This document shows, piece by piece, positions 34,286 through 44,303 of a stretch of 64,000 nt of DNA. How positions within the stretch are numbered: position 1 is the first letter of the stretch; each line of letters opens with the position of its first letter. A model generated the notes under the pieces. It did no database searches. It was not told where the DNA came from and saw nothing but the letters and a program-made list of their open reading frames with translations. Source of the DNA: Gordonia mangrovi (GTDB taxonomy: Bacteria; Actinomycetota; Actinomycetes; Mycobacteriales; Mycobacteriaceae); the NCBI RefSeq assembly GCF_024734075.1, contig NZ_CP102850.1:2604001-2668000 (forward strand), given 5' to 3'. Both the position numbers and the translations under genes were made by a program.

Positions 34286-35164
34286 TCAGCCGGCGCGGTA
34301 CTTGTCCAGATAGGCCAGCATCGTCTCGCGCTGGTAGCGCGACACCTCGGCGGCATTCTCGTTCTCCGCGAACACCGATGAGACCATCACGGTGTCGGCG
34401 CGATCGAAGAAGCCGAGCCGGCCCAATCCGCCGAAGAACTCGTCCCAGTCCACATCACCGTCGCCGATCTTGAGGTGCTGATGGACGCGGACCGGGTTGC
34501 CGGGCGGGTTGGTGATGTACCGAAGTCCATGCGAGCGATGATGATCCATCGAATCGGCGACATGGACCAGCCGCAACTTGTCGCCGGCGGCATCCATGAT
34601 CTCGGACATGTTGCCGCCCATGTGAAACGTGTGGCAGGCGACGTAGACCATGCCGAGGTTCGGCGAGTTCACCCCGCGGATGATCCGGACCGCCTCGAGT
34701 CCGTCCTCGACGAAATCGTCGGGGTGCGGATCGATCCGGACGTCGAGTCCCTCTCGCTCGATGATCGGGATGAGTTCCTCCATGGAGCGGAAGAACGCCC
34801 GTTCGGATTCCTCGGCACGTTCGGGTCGCCCGGAGAATTCGGTGTTGATGACGTTCACGCCGAGGTCCACGGTGATCTGGATGACCCGTTTCCAGTTGCG
34901 CACCGCCGCCTCGCGTGCGTCCTCGTCGGGCCCCGACCAGCGCAACACCGGCAGCACCGACGCGATCCCGACACCGGCATCGGCGCAGGCCGTGCGGAAC
35001 CTCTTGACAAGATCGTCGTCGGCGCGTGGGTGATTGAAGAACGGGATGAAATCGCGGTGGGGGGTCAGCTGGAGATACTCGTAGCCGAGGTCGGCAACGA
35101 GTGCCGGGAAGTCCAGCAGGTCATGGCTGTGGTGGAACGGGGTCGGGTCGAGTGCGAGCTTCAT
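34286..35164 (-). CDS. Sugar phosphate isomerase/epimerase family TIM barrel (first)
   Basis: 292 residues of the xylose-isomerase-like TIM barrel (AP endonuclease 2 superfamily). Metal-ligand type residues occur in VINTEFSGRPERAEE, DVRIDPHPDDF, VACHTFHMGGN and RLVHVADSMDHH. It is the last gene of the LacI-linked catabolic set, 28 bases after a second barrel protein, so two successive isomerisation or dehydration steps are likely, as in inositol-type pathways. The actual sugar cannot be told. Confidence 0.85.
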   Translation of the reverse strand: MKLALDPTPFHHSHDLLDFPALVADLGYEYLQLTPHRDFIPFFNHPRADDDLVKRFRTACADAGVGIASVLPVLRWSGPDEDAREAAVRNWKRVIQITVDLGVNVINTEFSGRPERAEESERAFFRSMEELIPIIEREGLDVRIDPHPDDFVEDGLEAVRIIRGVNSPNLGMVYVACHTFHMGGNMSEIMDAAGDKLRLVHVADSMDHHRSHGLRYITNPPGNPVRVHQHLKIGDGDVDWDEFFGGLGRLGFFDRADTVMVSSVFAENENAAEVSRYQRETMLAYLDKYRAG

Positions 35165-35192
35165 CAGCAGGCTTCCTTCGGTGACGCGGTCG

Positions 35193-36191
35193 TCAACTGA
35201 CCGGGCTGGAGTTGGCGGACTTCAGGCTCTCGGCGGCCACCTGCAGGCCCTCGAGCGCATCGAACTCGACATCCTCGTGTTCGATGTTCACCCACATGTC
35301 GGGGTCGACCTTCTCCAGTGCCTGCAGGAAGCGTGTCCAGAAGTCGATGTCGTGGCCGCGGCCGACCGCGACGAAATCCCAAGCGGAGTCCTCGGGCCAC
35401 TTGTTGACCACATGCCGTCCTCCCAGCCCGGTCGGGTTGTCCGACAGTGGGATACGGGTGAACCGATCGTCGAGTACACCGTAGATCGCACAGTTCTCGT
35501 TGATCCGGGTGTCCTTGGCGGCGGCGTGGAACACCAGCGGGCCGAGCCACTCGATGGCGGCAACGGGGTCGATGCCCTGCCAGAACAGGTGCGACGGGTC
35601 CATCTCCGCCCCGACGTTGGTGGCGCCGACCTTGTCGACGAGCCGCTTGAGCGTGGGCGGATTGAACACCAGATTCTGCGGGTGCATCTCGATGGCGACC
35701 TTCACGCCGTGCTCGCGGGCCAGCGCGTCGATCTCTTTCCAGAACGGCACCGCGACCTCGTCCCACTGGTAGTCCAGGGAATCGAGATAGCCCGAGTCCC
35801 AGGTGTTGACGTGCCATGCCGGCCACTGCCCACCCGGATGGGCCTGGGGCAGACCGGACATGGTGACGACCCGGTCGACGCCGAGCAATCCGGCGACGCG
35901 GATGGCCTTGCGCAGGTCCTCGGCGTCCTCGGGACCCACCTCGGGGTCGGGGTGCAGCGGGTTGCCGTTGCAGTTCAGTCCCGCGATCGACACGCCGGTG
36001 CCGTCGAAGGTGGCCAGATACTCCTGGGGTGTGACCGCACCGGAGAGCAGGTCGTCAACCGGCAGATGCGGGGTCGGCAGGAAGCCACCGGCGTTGATCT
36101 CCGCGCCGGTCAGGCCGAGGGAGCCGATGATCTCGAGTGCCTCGCGCAGTGGCTTGTGGTGCAGGATTGCGGTGTAGACGCCGAGCTTCAT
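35193..36191 (-). CDS. Sugar phosphate isomerase/epimerase family TIM barrel (second)
   Basis: 332 residues, MKLGVYTAILHHKPLREALE at the start. Conserved acidic and histidine ligands are visible in KVAIEMHPQNLVFNPPT, NVGAEMDPSHLFWQG and VFHAAAKDTRINENCA, the signature of IolE/IolI-like barrels that bind one divalent metal. It lies between the Gfo/Idh/MocA gene and the first barrel gene on the same strand. Likely function: isomerase or epimerase for an oxidised sugar or cyclitol. Confidence 0.87.
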   Translation of the reverse strand: MKLGVYTAILHHKPLREALEIIGSLGLTGAEINAGGFLPTPHLPVDDLLSGAVTPQEYLATFDGTGVSIAGLNCNGNPLHPDPEVGPEDAEDLRKAIRVAGLLGVDRVVTMSGLPQAHPGGQWPAWHVNTWDSGYLDSLDYQWDEVAVPFWKEIDALAREHGVKVAIEMHPQNLVFNPPTLKRLVDKVGATNVGAEMDPSHLFWQGIDPVAAIEWLGPLVFHAAAKDTRINENCAIYGVLDDRFTRIPLSDNPTGLGGRHVVNKWPEDSAWDFVAVGRGHDIDFWTRFLQALEKVDPDMWVNIEHEDVEFDALEGLQVAAESLKSANSSPVS

Positions 36192-36231
36192 TGTTCATGG
36201 ACCTTTCGTAAAGCGTGTGGTGCGAGGGTTT

Positions 36232-37413
36232 TCAGGAGACCTTTACGGTGGCGCCGCCACCGAGGGCTGATTCGGTGATCGAAGCGACGGTGCGCATGCT
36301 GTGCACGCCGGTGGCGAAGTCGGGGACCGGGGCGAGACCGCCGTCGATGCCGGCGACCTGGTCGAGGAAGGCGCGTGCTTGATAGGCGAAGAACTCCGCC
36401 TTGCCGTGTCCGACGCCGCCGGCATCCATCGGCAGACCGCCACGGATGTAGGGGTGATCAGGGCCGATGATCACGCGGCGCGGACCGGACAGCTCGGGGC
36501 GGTCGCCGACCACGGAGATCTCGTACTCGCTCGCCCGGAACAGCTGCCACGACGCCGAGCCCTGTGAGCCGAAGAGTTCGAAACCGAGACCGTCTGGCAG
36601 CGCGTGGGCGACGCGGGAAGCGGAGAACGTGCCCACGGCGCCGTTGGCGAAGGTAGCGGTGAAGGTGGCGACGTCCTCGTTCTCCACCGGCGCCATCTCG
36701 CCGGTGACGGCGGCCTTGGTGTGGCCATAGGTGGTGCCGACCGGGACCGGACGCTCGGTGATGAGCGTGTGGAAGGTCGCGCCGCTGACCTCGGTGATCG
36801 GTCCGCACACGAACTCCGACAGGTCGATGAGGTGGCTGCCGACGTCGGCGAGGGCTCCGGTGCCGGGGCCGCCGCGATGGCGCCAGGTGATCGGCGAGGT
36901 GGGTTCGAGGCCGTAGTCGCACCAGTAGTGGCCGTTGAGGTGGACGAGCTCGCCGACGGTGCCGGCAGCCAGTTCACGACGGATCTGCTCGACCGCGGGC
37001 GAGCGACGGTAGGTGTACCCGACCGCGGCCAGGCTGTCGGCGCGCTCGGCCGCGAGCAGCATCGCCTCGGCATCGGCAGCCGAGCCGGCGAGGGGCTTTT
37101 CGCACAGGACGTGTTTGCCGGCGGCCAGCAGGCCCTCGACCATCTCGCGGTGCAAGTGATTGGCGACGACGACGCTGACCACGTCGATGTCCGATGCCGC
37201 GGCGATGGCCTTCCAGTCAAATTCGGCGCGCTCGTAACCGTAGCGCTTGGCGGTGTCGTCGGCGACAGCCCGGTTGGCGTCGGCGATGGCGACCAACCGC
37301 ACATCGGGTCGTTCGGTACCGAACAGGGTGCTCGCCATCCGATATCCCGCGGCGTGGGCGCGACCCGCCATACCGCCACCGATGACGGCGACGCCGATCG
37401 TTCTGTCAGTCAC
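36232..37413 (-). CDS. Gfo/Idh/MocA-family sugar dehydrogenase
   Basis: 393 residues. NAD(P)-binding fold VAVIGGGMAGRAHAAGY, the catalytic-type lysine in HVLCEKPLAGSAADAEA, and the C-terminal GGPGTGALADVGSHLIDLSEFV typical of this family. It oxidises a sugar or cyclitol hydroxyl. GTG 37413 is chosen because AAGGAG lies 8 bases upstream and the frame before it is non-coding in character. First gene of the three-gene operon opposite the LacI regulator. Confidence 0.9.
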   Translation of the reverse strand: MTDRTIGVAVIGGGMAGRAHAAGYRMASTLFGTERPDVRLVAIADANRAVADDTAKRYGYERAEFDWKAIAAASDIDVVSVVVANHLHREMVEGLLAAGKHVLCEKPLAGSAADAEAMLLAAERADSLAAVGYTYRRSPAVEQIRRELAAGTVGELVHLNGHYWCDYGLEPTSPITWRHRGGPGTGALADVGSHLIDLSEFVCGPITEVSGATFHTLITERPVPVGTTYGHTKAAVTGEMAPVENEDVATFTATFANGAVGTFSASRVAHALPDGLGFELFGSQGSASWQLFRASEYEISVVGDRPELSGPRRVIIGPDHPYIRGGLPMDAGGVGHGKAEFFAYQARAFLDQVAGIDGGLAPVPDFATGVHSMRTVASITESALGGGATVKVS

Positions 37414-37476
37414 TGGCCAGCTCCTTCTTGCTGATCCCGGTGTGCCGGGTGGTCGAAGTCTCAACTTGTCCGGTCT

Positions 37477-37492
37477 ACTAAACCGGTCTAGT
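37477..37492. promoter_or_regulatory. LacI-family operator
   Basis: ACTAAACCGGTCTAGT is palindromic at 14 of 16 positions with the central CCGG step typical of LacI-family sites. A shorter repeat CCGGTCTA occurs just before it at 37470-37477. It lies in the 108-base gap between the sugar operon and the LacI gene. Confidence 0.75.
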
Positions 37493-37521
37493 TCCGCTAC
37501 TATGAGCCCAATCACAGGGGT

Positions 37522-38565
37522 ATGTCAACCCCCGTAGTGAGCCGATCGGATGGGAGTGCAGAGGTGGCCAACGGGTCGAACAGGCCGACGATGCAGGACG
37601 TCGCGGACCGTGTCGGGGTCTCCAAGGCGACGGTGTCGCTGGTCTTCCGGAAGGCGCCGGGGGTGGGTGACAAGACGCGCGAGGATGTGCTGGCCGCGGC
37701 CGAGGCGCTCGGCTACCGGATGAACCGCGCGGCCGCGTTGATGACCGCCCGTCGATCGCATCTGCTCGGGGTGGTGGTGCAGATTCGCAACAGTTTTCAC
37801 GCCGAGATCGTCGAGAGCATCGTCTCGGCAGCTGATCTGGTCGGGTACGAGACCGTACTGGGGGCGGTCACCCCGACTCACGATGAGAGTCGGGTCATCG
37901 AGACCTTGATCGACTTCCGTTGTGAAGGAATGCTTCTCATCGGCCCAGAGCTGGATGCGAAGGACATCGTCGAGTTGGGTGAGCGACTGCCCACCGTGGT
38001 GGTCGGGCGTCGGATGAGCTCACCGTTGGTCGACGTCGTGCGCGCCAACGACGCTCGCGGTATCGGGACGGTGGTCGACCACCTGGTCGATCTGGGCCAT
38101 CGGCGGATCGTGCACGTGGCGGCCGGGCCTGGCGTGATCGCAAGCGACCGGCGCGCCGGGTTCCTGCGGGCCATGCAGCGCCATCAACTCGACGCCCACG
38201 ACGCCGTCATCGACGCCGGCGGCTATACCGAGGAGGCCGGTATGGCGGCGGCGCGCCGGCTACTCGGTTCTGAAATGCCGACCGGGATCGTCTGCGCCAA
38301 TGACCGATTGGCGGTGGGGATACTCGACATGGTGCGCCGCGCCGGGCTCGATGTACCCGGAGACGTGTCCATCACCGGCTATGACGACAGTGCCCTGGCG
38401 CGGCTGGCCAATGTCGATCTCACCTCGGTCAGCCAGCAGCCGACCGAGCAGGCCGACCGGGCGGTCGCCGCCGTCGTCGACCGCCTCGACACTCGTCGCA
38501 ACGAGCGGACGTCAACGGTGCTCGTGCCCCGACTGGTCGTACGATCCTCCACCGGGCCGGCGTGA
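37522..38565 (+). CDS. LacI-family transcriptional regulator of the sugar operon
   Basis: 347 residues. The LacI DNA-binding domain is MQDVADRVGVSKATVSLVFRKAPGVGDKTREDVLAAAEALGYRMN, including the hinge, followed by a periplasmic-binding-like sensor (GVVVQIRNSFHAEIVESI, GRRMSSPLVDVVRANDARG, GIVCANDRLAVGIL). Start ATG 37522 with AGGGG upstream; GTG 37564 is possible. It is divergent from the Gfo/Idh/MocA operon and an operator palindrome sits between them. Confidence 0.92.
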   Translation: MSTPVVSRSDGSAEVANGSNRPTMQDVADRVGVSKATVSLVFRKAPGVGDKTREDVLAAAEALGYRMNRAAALMTARRSHLLGVVVQIRNSFHAEIVESIVSAADLVGYETVLGAVTPTHDESRVIETLIDFRCEGMLLIGPELDAKDIVELGERLPTVVVGRRMSSPLVDVVRANDARGIGTVVDHLVDLGHRRIVHVAAGPGVIASDRRAGFLRAMQRHQLDAHDAVIDAGGYTEEAGMAAARRLLGSEMPTGIVCANDRLAVGILDMVRRAGLDVPGDVSITGYDDSALARLANVDLTSVSQQPTEQADRAVAAVVDRLDTRRNERTSTVLVPRLVVRSSTGPA

Positions 38566-38593
38566 CCGCCGGTACCACGCCGATAATCGCAAC

Positions 38594-39070
38594 TTACAAC
38601 TGACTGGAGGTGCTCCCCGCCTCGGATTCCGGCGGGACGTCAGAGGTGTCGTCGCCGAGCCGGTGCAGCAAGTCGGCGAGGCGTCGGACGTCATCGGGAT
38701 CCCACCGGGACAGACGCTCACGCCACACCGCGGCCGCCGTGGTGGCCACCGCGTCGAGGCGCTCGCGTCCCTCATCGGTCAGCGCGACCAGGCGTGCCCG
38801 CGCATCGTCGGGGTCGGCATGTCGCTCGACGAGGTCCAGCCGAACCACCGAGTCGATCTGGCGGGTCAGCGTCGACTTCTCCAGACCGAGGTCGGCGAGC
38901 AGGTCCGACATCCGGATGGCGTCGTGGCGCGAGAGCAGCACCAGCAACGGATAGCAGGTCGGATCGAGCCGCGGGTGGATGGCGCGGGCGCGCGCACGCA
39001 TCTGGATGCGGCCGCGGCGCCAGATGTCGGCGATCTCGGCTTCCAGGTCGGTGATCGGATCCGATCCCAT
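38594..39070 (-). CDS. MarR-family transcriptional regulator
   Basis: 158 residues. Winged helix: PLLVLLSRHDAIRMSDLLADLGLEKSTLTRQIDSVVRLDLVERHADPDDARARLVALTDEGRERL. Convergent with the LacI gene across 28 bases. The divergent neighbour is a probable gene remnant, so its present target is unclear; it may have regulated the intact ancestor of that remnant. Confidence 0.88.
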   Translation of the reverse strand: MGSDPITDLEAEIADIWRRGRIQMRARARAIHPRLDPTCYPLLVLLSRHDAIRMSDLLADLGLEKSTLTRQIDSVVRLDLVERHADPDDARARLVALTDEGRERLDAVATTAAAVWRERLSRWDPDDVRRLADLLHRLGDDTSDVPPESEAGSTSSQL

Positions 39071-39098
39071 CGGCGGTATTGTTCCTTCCCCGCGAGTT

Positions 39099-39548
39099 GT
39101 GATCGGTGTCGTGGGCGAAACCCCGACCGATCACAGACTACCGACCGAGCATCCGGGGGTCATCGTCTGCGAGGTCTGGACGCACAAGTGCGGCATCCCG
39201 GTGGAGCAGGCGCGCGCGAACGAACGCGGCATCGCCCGCCCAGGCCGCCGAGATCGGTCTGCCCTACTCGGCGACCGCGAGCGGTTCGTCGCGATGGCGG
39301 TGTCCGCGGGCTTCGACGAGCCGGAGGTGCCATCCAAAACCTTCGCGCGCGCATTGCAACTGGCCTGGGGCGAGCGGACCGTCACAATCGTCGGCGATCA
39401 GGACGCCGCCGCATGCGGACCGGACGGCTGCGCAGTCCCACCACCGCTGACTGAACCGCAGGACGCATCGAAACCCGCTGCGGCGGACGCTTGCCCCCAA
39501 ACCCGGCAAATCAGACGCGTGCCGAGCCACGTGCGGAAACGAGCCTGA
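39099..39548 (+). pseudogene. Probable DsbA/FrnE-family oxidoreductase remnant
   Basis: The open frame contains two blocks that resemble actinobacterial FrnE/DsbA-like oxidoreductases: GDRERFVAMAVSAGFDEPEV, normally mid-protein, and FARALQLAWGERTV with the tail ACGPDGCAVP, normally the extreme C-terminus. Between them roughly 45 residues expected in the family (the cis-proline GVPFFV region) are missing, and no CPWC-type active site is visible upstream. The frame then continues past the usual end for about 35 residues of poorly coding character. I read it as a deletion-scarred remnant. An intact small gene of unknown type is the alternative. Confidence 0.5.
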
Positions 39549-39649
39549 ACGAATCCCTGCGGATGTGACGCGACGCTCCTAGAGTTAGCGGAGTCCACCG
39601 ACTCATCGGGAGTCACCAGCCGAAACCGGCCGGGTAAGGGGTCGCTGTC

Positions 39650-41668
39650 ATGTCCACATCAGGCTCCACCGTGAAGGGTTCGTCGTCGGCGAGCCTGCGT
39701 GAACTCACCATCCGGGGCATCATCCTCGGCGGTCTCATCACGCTGGTGTTCACCGCGGCCAACGTCTATCTCGGACTCAAGGTCGGGCTCACGTTCGCCA
39801 CCGCCATTCCCGCAGCGGTGATCTCGATGAGCATCCTGCGATACTTCGCCGACCACTCCGTGGTCGAGAACAACATCGTGCAGACCATCGCCTCGGCGGC
39901 CGGCACCCTCTCGGCGATCATCTTCGTGCTTCCGGGTCTGATCATGATCGGGTGGTGGACCGGGTTTCCGTACTGGACGACGGTCGCGGTGTGTCTGATC
40001 GGCGGCATCCTCGGCGTGATGTATTCGATCCCGTTGCGCCGCGCGCTCGTCACCGGTTCCGACCTGCCCTATCCGGAAGGTGCTGCCGCCGCCGAGGTGC
40101 TCAAGGTCGGCGACACCGCGCAGGGCGCCGAGGAGAATCGCCGTGGTCTGCGGGTGATCGTGGTCGGCGGTGTGGTGTCCGCTGCTTTCTCGATCCTCAC
40201 CCAGACCAAGCTGATCGCCGGCACCATCTCGGGATATGTGCGGATCGGTCAGGGCGGCACCACATTCGGTGCGGGATTGCTGTTCTCCCTGATCGGTGTC
40301 GGTCACCTCGTCGGCATCACCGTCGGTATCTCGATGTTGATCGGGCTGTTCATCTCCTACGGTGTGCTGCTGCCGATCCGGACGTGGGGCGACCTGCCGG
40401 CATCCGGGTCGATCGCCGACGTCGTGGACAACGCCTTCACCAACGATGTGCGGTTCATCGGCGCCGGTGCGATCGCGATAGCCGCGGTCTGGACGCTGAT
40501 CAAGATCATCGGACCCATCGTGCGCGGTATCAAGGCCGCGTTGGTCTCCACCCGGGCCCGCCGCGCCGGGTCGTCGGTGGATCTCACCGAGCAGGACATC
40601 CCGATCACCATCGTGTCCGGTGTGGTGCTGGCCTCGCTGATCCCGATCGGGTTCATGCTGTGGGACTTCGCCGCCCACACAGTGTTACACGGCAGTGCGG
40701 TCGGCATCATCACCGCAAGCATCATCTTCGTATTCCTCATCGGCCTGATCGTCGCGTCGGTCTGCGGGTACATGGCCGGTCTGATCGGTTCGTCGAACAG
40801 CCCGATCTCCGGCGTCGGCATCGTGGTGGTGCTGGTCGCGGCCGTCGTCATCAAGATCACCTTCGGCAGCGCCAACGACAAACAGTCGGCGGCGTTGGTC
40901 GCCTACACGCTGTTCACCGCCGCCATCGTGTTCGGTGTCGCCACCATCTCCAACGACAATCTGCAGGATCTCAAGACCGGTCAGCTGGTCGGTGCGACAC
41001 CGTGGAAACAGCAGGTGGCGTTGGTCATCGGCGTGATCTTCGGGTCATTGGTGATCCCGCCGGTGCTCCAGCTGATGCAGACCGCGTTCGGGTTCGTCGG
41101 TGCCCCGGGCGCCGGCGACGACGCACTGCCCGCTCCGCAGGCCGGGTTGATCTCGTCACTGGCAGAAGGCGTGTTCGGCGGCGACCTCGACTGGGCGCTG
41201 ATCGGACTCGGCGTCCTCATCGGCGCGGTGGTGATCGTGGTCGACGAGGTGTTGACCCGCACCGGGAGCAGATTCAGCGTGCCGCCGCTGGCCGTCGGCA
41301 TGGGGATGTACCTGCCGATGTCGGTGACGTTGATCATTCCGTTTGGCGCATTCATCGGCCGCGCCTACAACAAATGGGCCGAAGGCACCGGCAGCGATGT
41401 GGAGCGCAAGAAGCGGATGGGTGTGCTACTCGCGACCGGCCTCATCGTCGGGGAGAGCCTGTGGAACGTGGTGTTCGCCGCGATTGTCGCGTCGACCGGC
41501 GACGACACCATCCTCGCGCTGCCGTTCATCGGTGACGGGTGGGAGACCGGGTCGGAGATCCTCGGGGTGGTCGCATTCGTGGCCGTGATCGCCTGGCTGT
41601 ATCGCTGGACCCGGCAGTGGGCGTCCAAGGAGACGCCGGGAACCGATTCGGCGAAGGCCTCGTCGTAG
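39650..41668 (+). CDS. OPT-family oligopeptide/metal-chelate transporter
   Basis: 672 residues with about 15 transmembrane helices. The opening LRELTIRGIILGGLITLVFTAANVYLGLKVG and the segments SGSDLPYPEGAAAAEVLK (begins TGSDLPYPEG), MAGLIGSSNSPISGVGI and GMGMYLPMSVTLIIPFG are the standard signature of bacterial OPT proteins. It imports small peptides or metal chelates. The 101-base gap before it holds repeated GAGTC/GACTC elements but no clear promoter. It is convergent with the decarboxylase gene, stops 5 bases apart. Confidence 0.93.
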   Translation: MSTSGSTVKGSSSASLRELTIRGIILGGLITLVFTAANVYLGLKVGLTFATAIPAAVISMSILRYFADHSVVENNIVQTIASAAGTLSAIIFVLPGLIMIGWWTGFPYWTTVAVCLIGGILGVMYSIPLRRALVTGSDLPYPEGAAAAEVLKVGDTAQGAEENRRGLRVIVVGGVVSAAFSILTQTKLIAGTISGYVRIGQGGTTFGAGLLFSLIGVGHLVGITVGISMLIGLFISYGVLLPIRTWGDLPASGSIADVVDNAFTNDVRFIGAGAIAIAAVWTLIKIIGPIVRGIKAALVSTRARRAGSSVDLTEQDIPITIVSGVVLASLIPIGFMLWDFAAHTVLHGSAVGIITASIIFVFLIGLIVASVCGYMAGLIGSSNSPISGVGIVVVLVAAVVIKITFGSANDKQSAALVAYTLFTAAIVFGVATISNDNLQDLKTGQLVGATPWKQQVALVIGVIFGSLVIPPVLQLMQTAFGFVGAPGAGDDALPAPQAGLISSLAEGVFGGDLDWALIGLGVLIGAVVIVVDEVLTRTGSRFSVPPLAVGMGMYLPMSVTLIIPFGAFIGRAYNKWAEGTGSDVERKKRMGVLLATGLIVGESLWNVVFAAIVASTGDDTILALPFIGDGWETGSEILGVVAFVAVIAWLYRWTRQWASKETPGTDSAKASS

Positions 41669-41673
41669 GTTCG

Positions 41674-42993
<1,320 letters not shown>

Positions 42994-43028
42994 TCAGAAG
43001 ACCCTTCAACGCAGAGAGGCCCGGACGC

Positions 43029-43805
43029 GTGAGCGAACCCCTTCAGATCGAGATCACCGACGGCGTTGCCGTGTGGACCATCAATCTGCCGCAGGTCGGC
43101 AACGCGATCACCGACAAGAACATGATCGCCGCGTTCGAACGAGCCGTGGACGAGGCGAATGCGGACCCGGCGGTGCGCGTGGTGATCCTCACCGGCGCGG
43201 GCCACATCTTCTCGGCCGGCGGCAACGTGCGGGAGATGGCCGACGAGCAGGGATTGTTCGGGCTCGACCCGGTGGATCAGCGACACGGCTACGCCGATGG
43301 AATTCAACGTATCCCGCGTGCACTGAACCGGTGCGAGGTGCCCGTGATCGGCGCGATCAACGGTGCCGCGGTGGGTGCGGGCTGCGATCTCGCGATGATG
43401 TGTGACATGCGGGTGGCGGCCGAATCCGCCTTCTTCGCCGAGAGCTTCGTCCAGCTGGGACTCATTCCCGGCGACGGCGGCTCCTGGTTCTTGCAGCGAG
43501 CCATCGGCTACGAACGGGCCGCGGAGATGAGCTTCACCGGCGACCGGGTAGACGCCGCGACCGCGTTGGAGTGGGGTCTGGTGGGCCGGGTCGTCGCCGA
43601 CGACGCGCTGCTAGACGAGGCCACCGCGCTGGCCCGGCGCATCGCCAAGAACCCGCCGCACGCACTGCGGATGGCCAAGCGGTTGCTCACCGAATCACGG
43701 ACGGGGTCGCTGGACTCGACGCTCAACCTCGCCGCCGCGATGCAGCCCCTGGCGCATCAGACGACCGAGCACAAGGATCGGGTCGCACGCTGGGCCAAAC
43801 GCTGA
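43029..43805 (+). CDS. Enoyl-CoA hydratase/isomerase family protein
   Basis: 258 residues, crotonase fold. Oxyanion-hole segments HIFSAGGNVREMADEQG and GAINGAAVGAGCDLAMMCDMRVAAESAFFAESFVQLGLIPGDGG are present, with the glutamate pair expected in hydratases (FFAE and LIPGDGG). GTG 43029 is used; GAGAGG lies about 10 bases upstream. The partner pathway is not evident; the neighbouring decarboxylase faces away. Confidence 0.9.
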   Translation: MSEPLQIEITDGVAVWTINLPQVGNAITDKNMIAAFERAVDEANADPAVRVVILTGAGHIFSAGGNVREMADEQGLFGLDPVDQRHGYADGIQRIPRALNRCEVPVIGAINGAAVGAGCDLAMMCDMRVAAESAFFAESFVQLGLIPGDGGSWFLQRAIGYERAAEMSFTGDRVDAATALEWGLVGRVVADDALLDEATALARRIAKNPPHALRMAKRLLTESRTGSLDSTLNLAAAMQPLAHQTTEHKDRVARWAKR

Positions 43806-43851
43806 GCGCGGACCCTTTCGTTCGTCGCCGTTCCGGGGTGACAATCGGGTC

Positions 43852-44301
43852 ATGGGTGAGGTCAAGAAGTTCCGGATGACCCGACTACGCCAGATCGGTG
43901 AGAAGGTGATGCGCCGTCCGGTCGGTTGGGGACTGGTTCCGCACACGTATCTGCTCACCACCAGAGGCCGAAGAACCGGCCGGCAGCACACCCACCCGGT
44001 GACGCTTGTCGAGCAGGACGGGCGACGCTGGCTGGTGGCGCCCTACGGTCCGGTCGGTTGGGTCCACAACGCCCGTGCGGCGGGCACGGTACGGCTGCGC
44101 CGCCGCAGCGAGGATTCACGGCTGGCGGTGCGCGAGGTCGACGTCGACGAGGCAGCCCCGGTGTTGAAGCAGTATCTGCAGATCACCGGTCCGCCGCGGG
44201 CGTACTTCGCGGCGAGCCCGGATTCGCCCGTGGCGGAGTTCCGCGCCGAGGCCGAGCGCCATCCGGTGTTCGAGTTGGTCGCGCCACCCGGGCCGAATTA
44301 G
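43852..44301 (+). CDS. Deazaflavin (F420)-dependent nitroreductase-family protein (second)
   Basis: 149 residues, Ddn-type split barrel: YLLTTRGRRTGRQHTHPVTLVEQDGRRWLVAPYGPVGWVHNARAAG contains the GRRTG phosphate-contact and WVHN motifs. It is more basic than the copy at 6835. GACAAT sits 6 bases before the ATG, a possible leaderless -10. It stops 2 bases before the stop of the convergent ribokinase gene. Confidence 0.85.
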   Translation: MGEVKKFRMTRLRQIGEKVMRRPVGWGLVPHTYLLTTRGRRTGRQHTHPVTLVEQDGRRWLVAPYGPVGWVHNARAAGTVRLRRRSEDSRLAVREVDVDEAAPVLKQYLQITGPPRAYFAASPDSPVAEFRAEAERHPVFELVAPPGPN

Positions 44302-44303
44302 CG

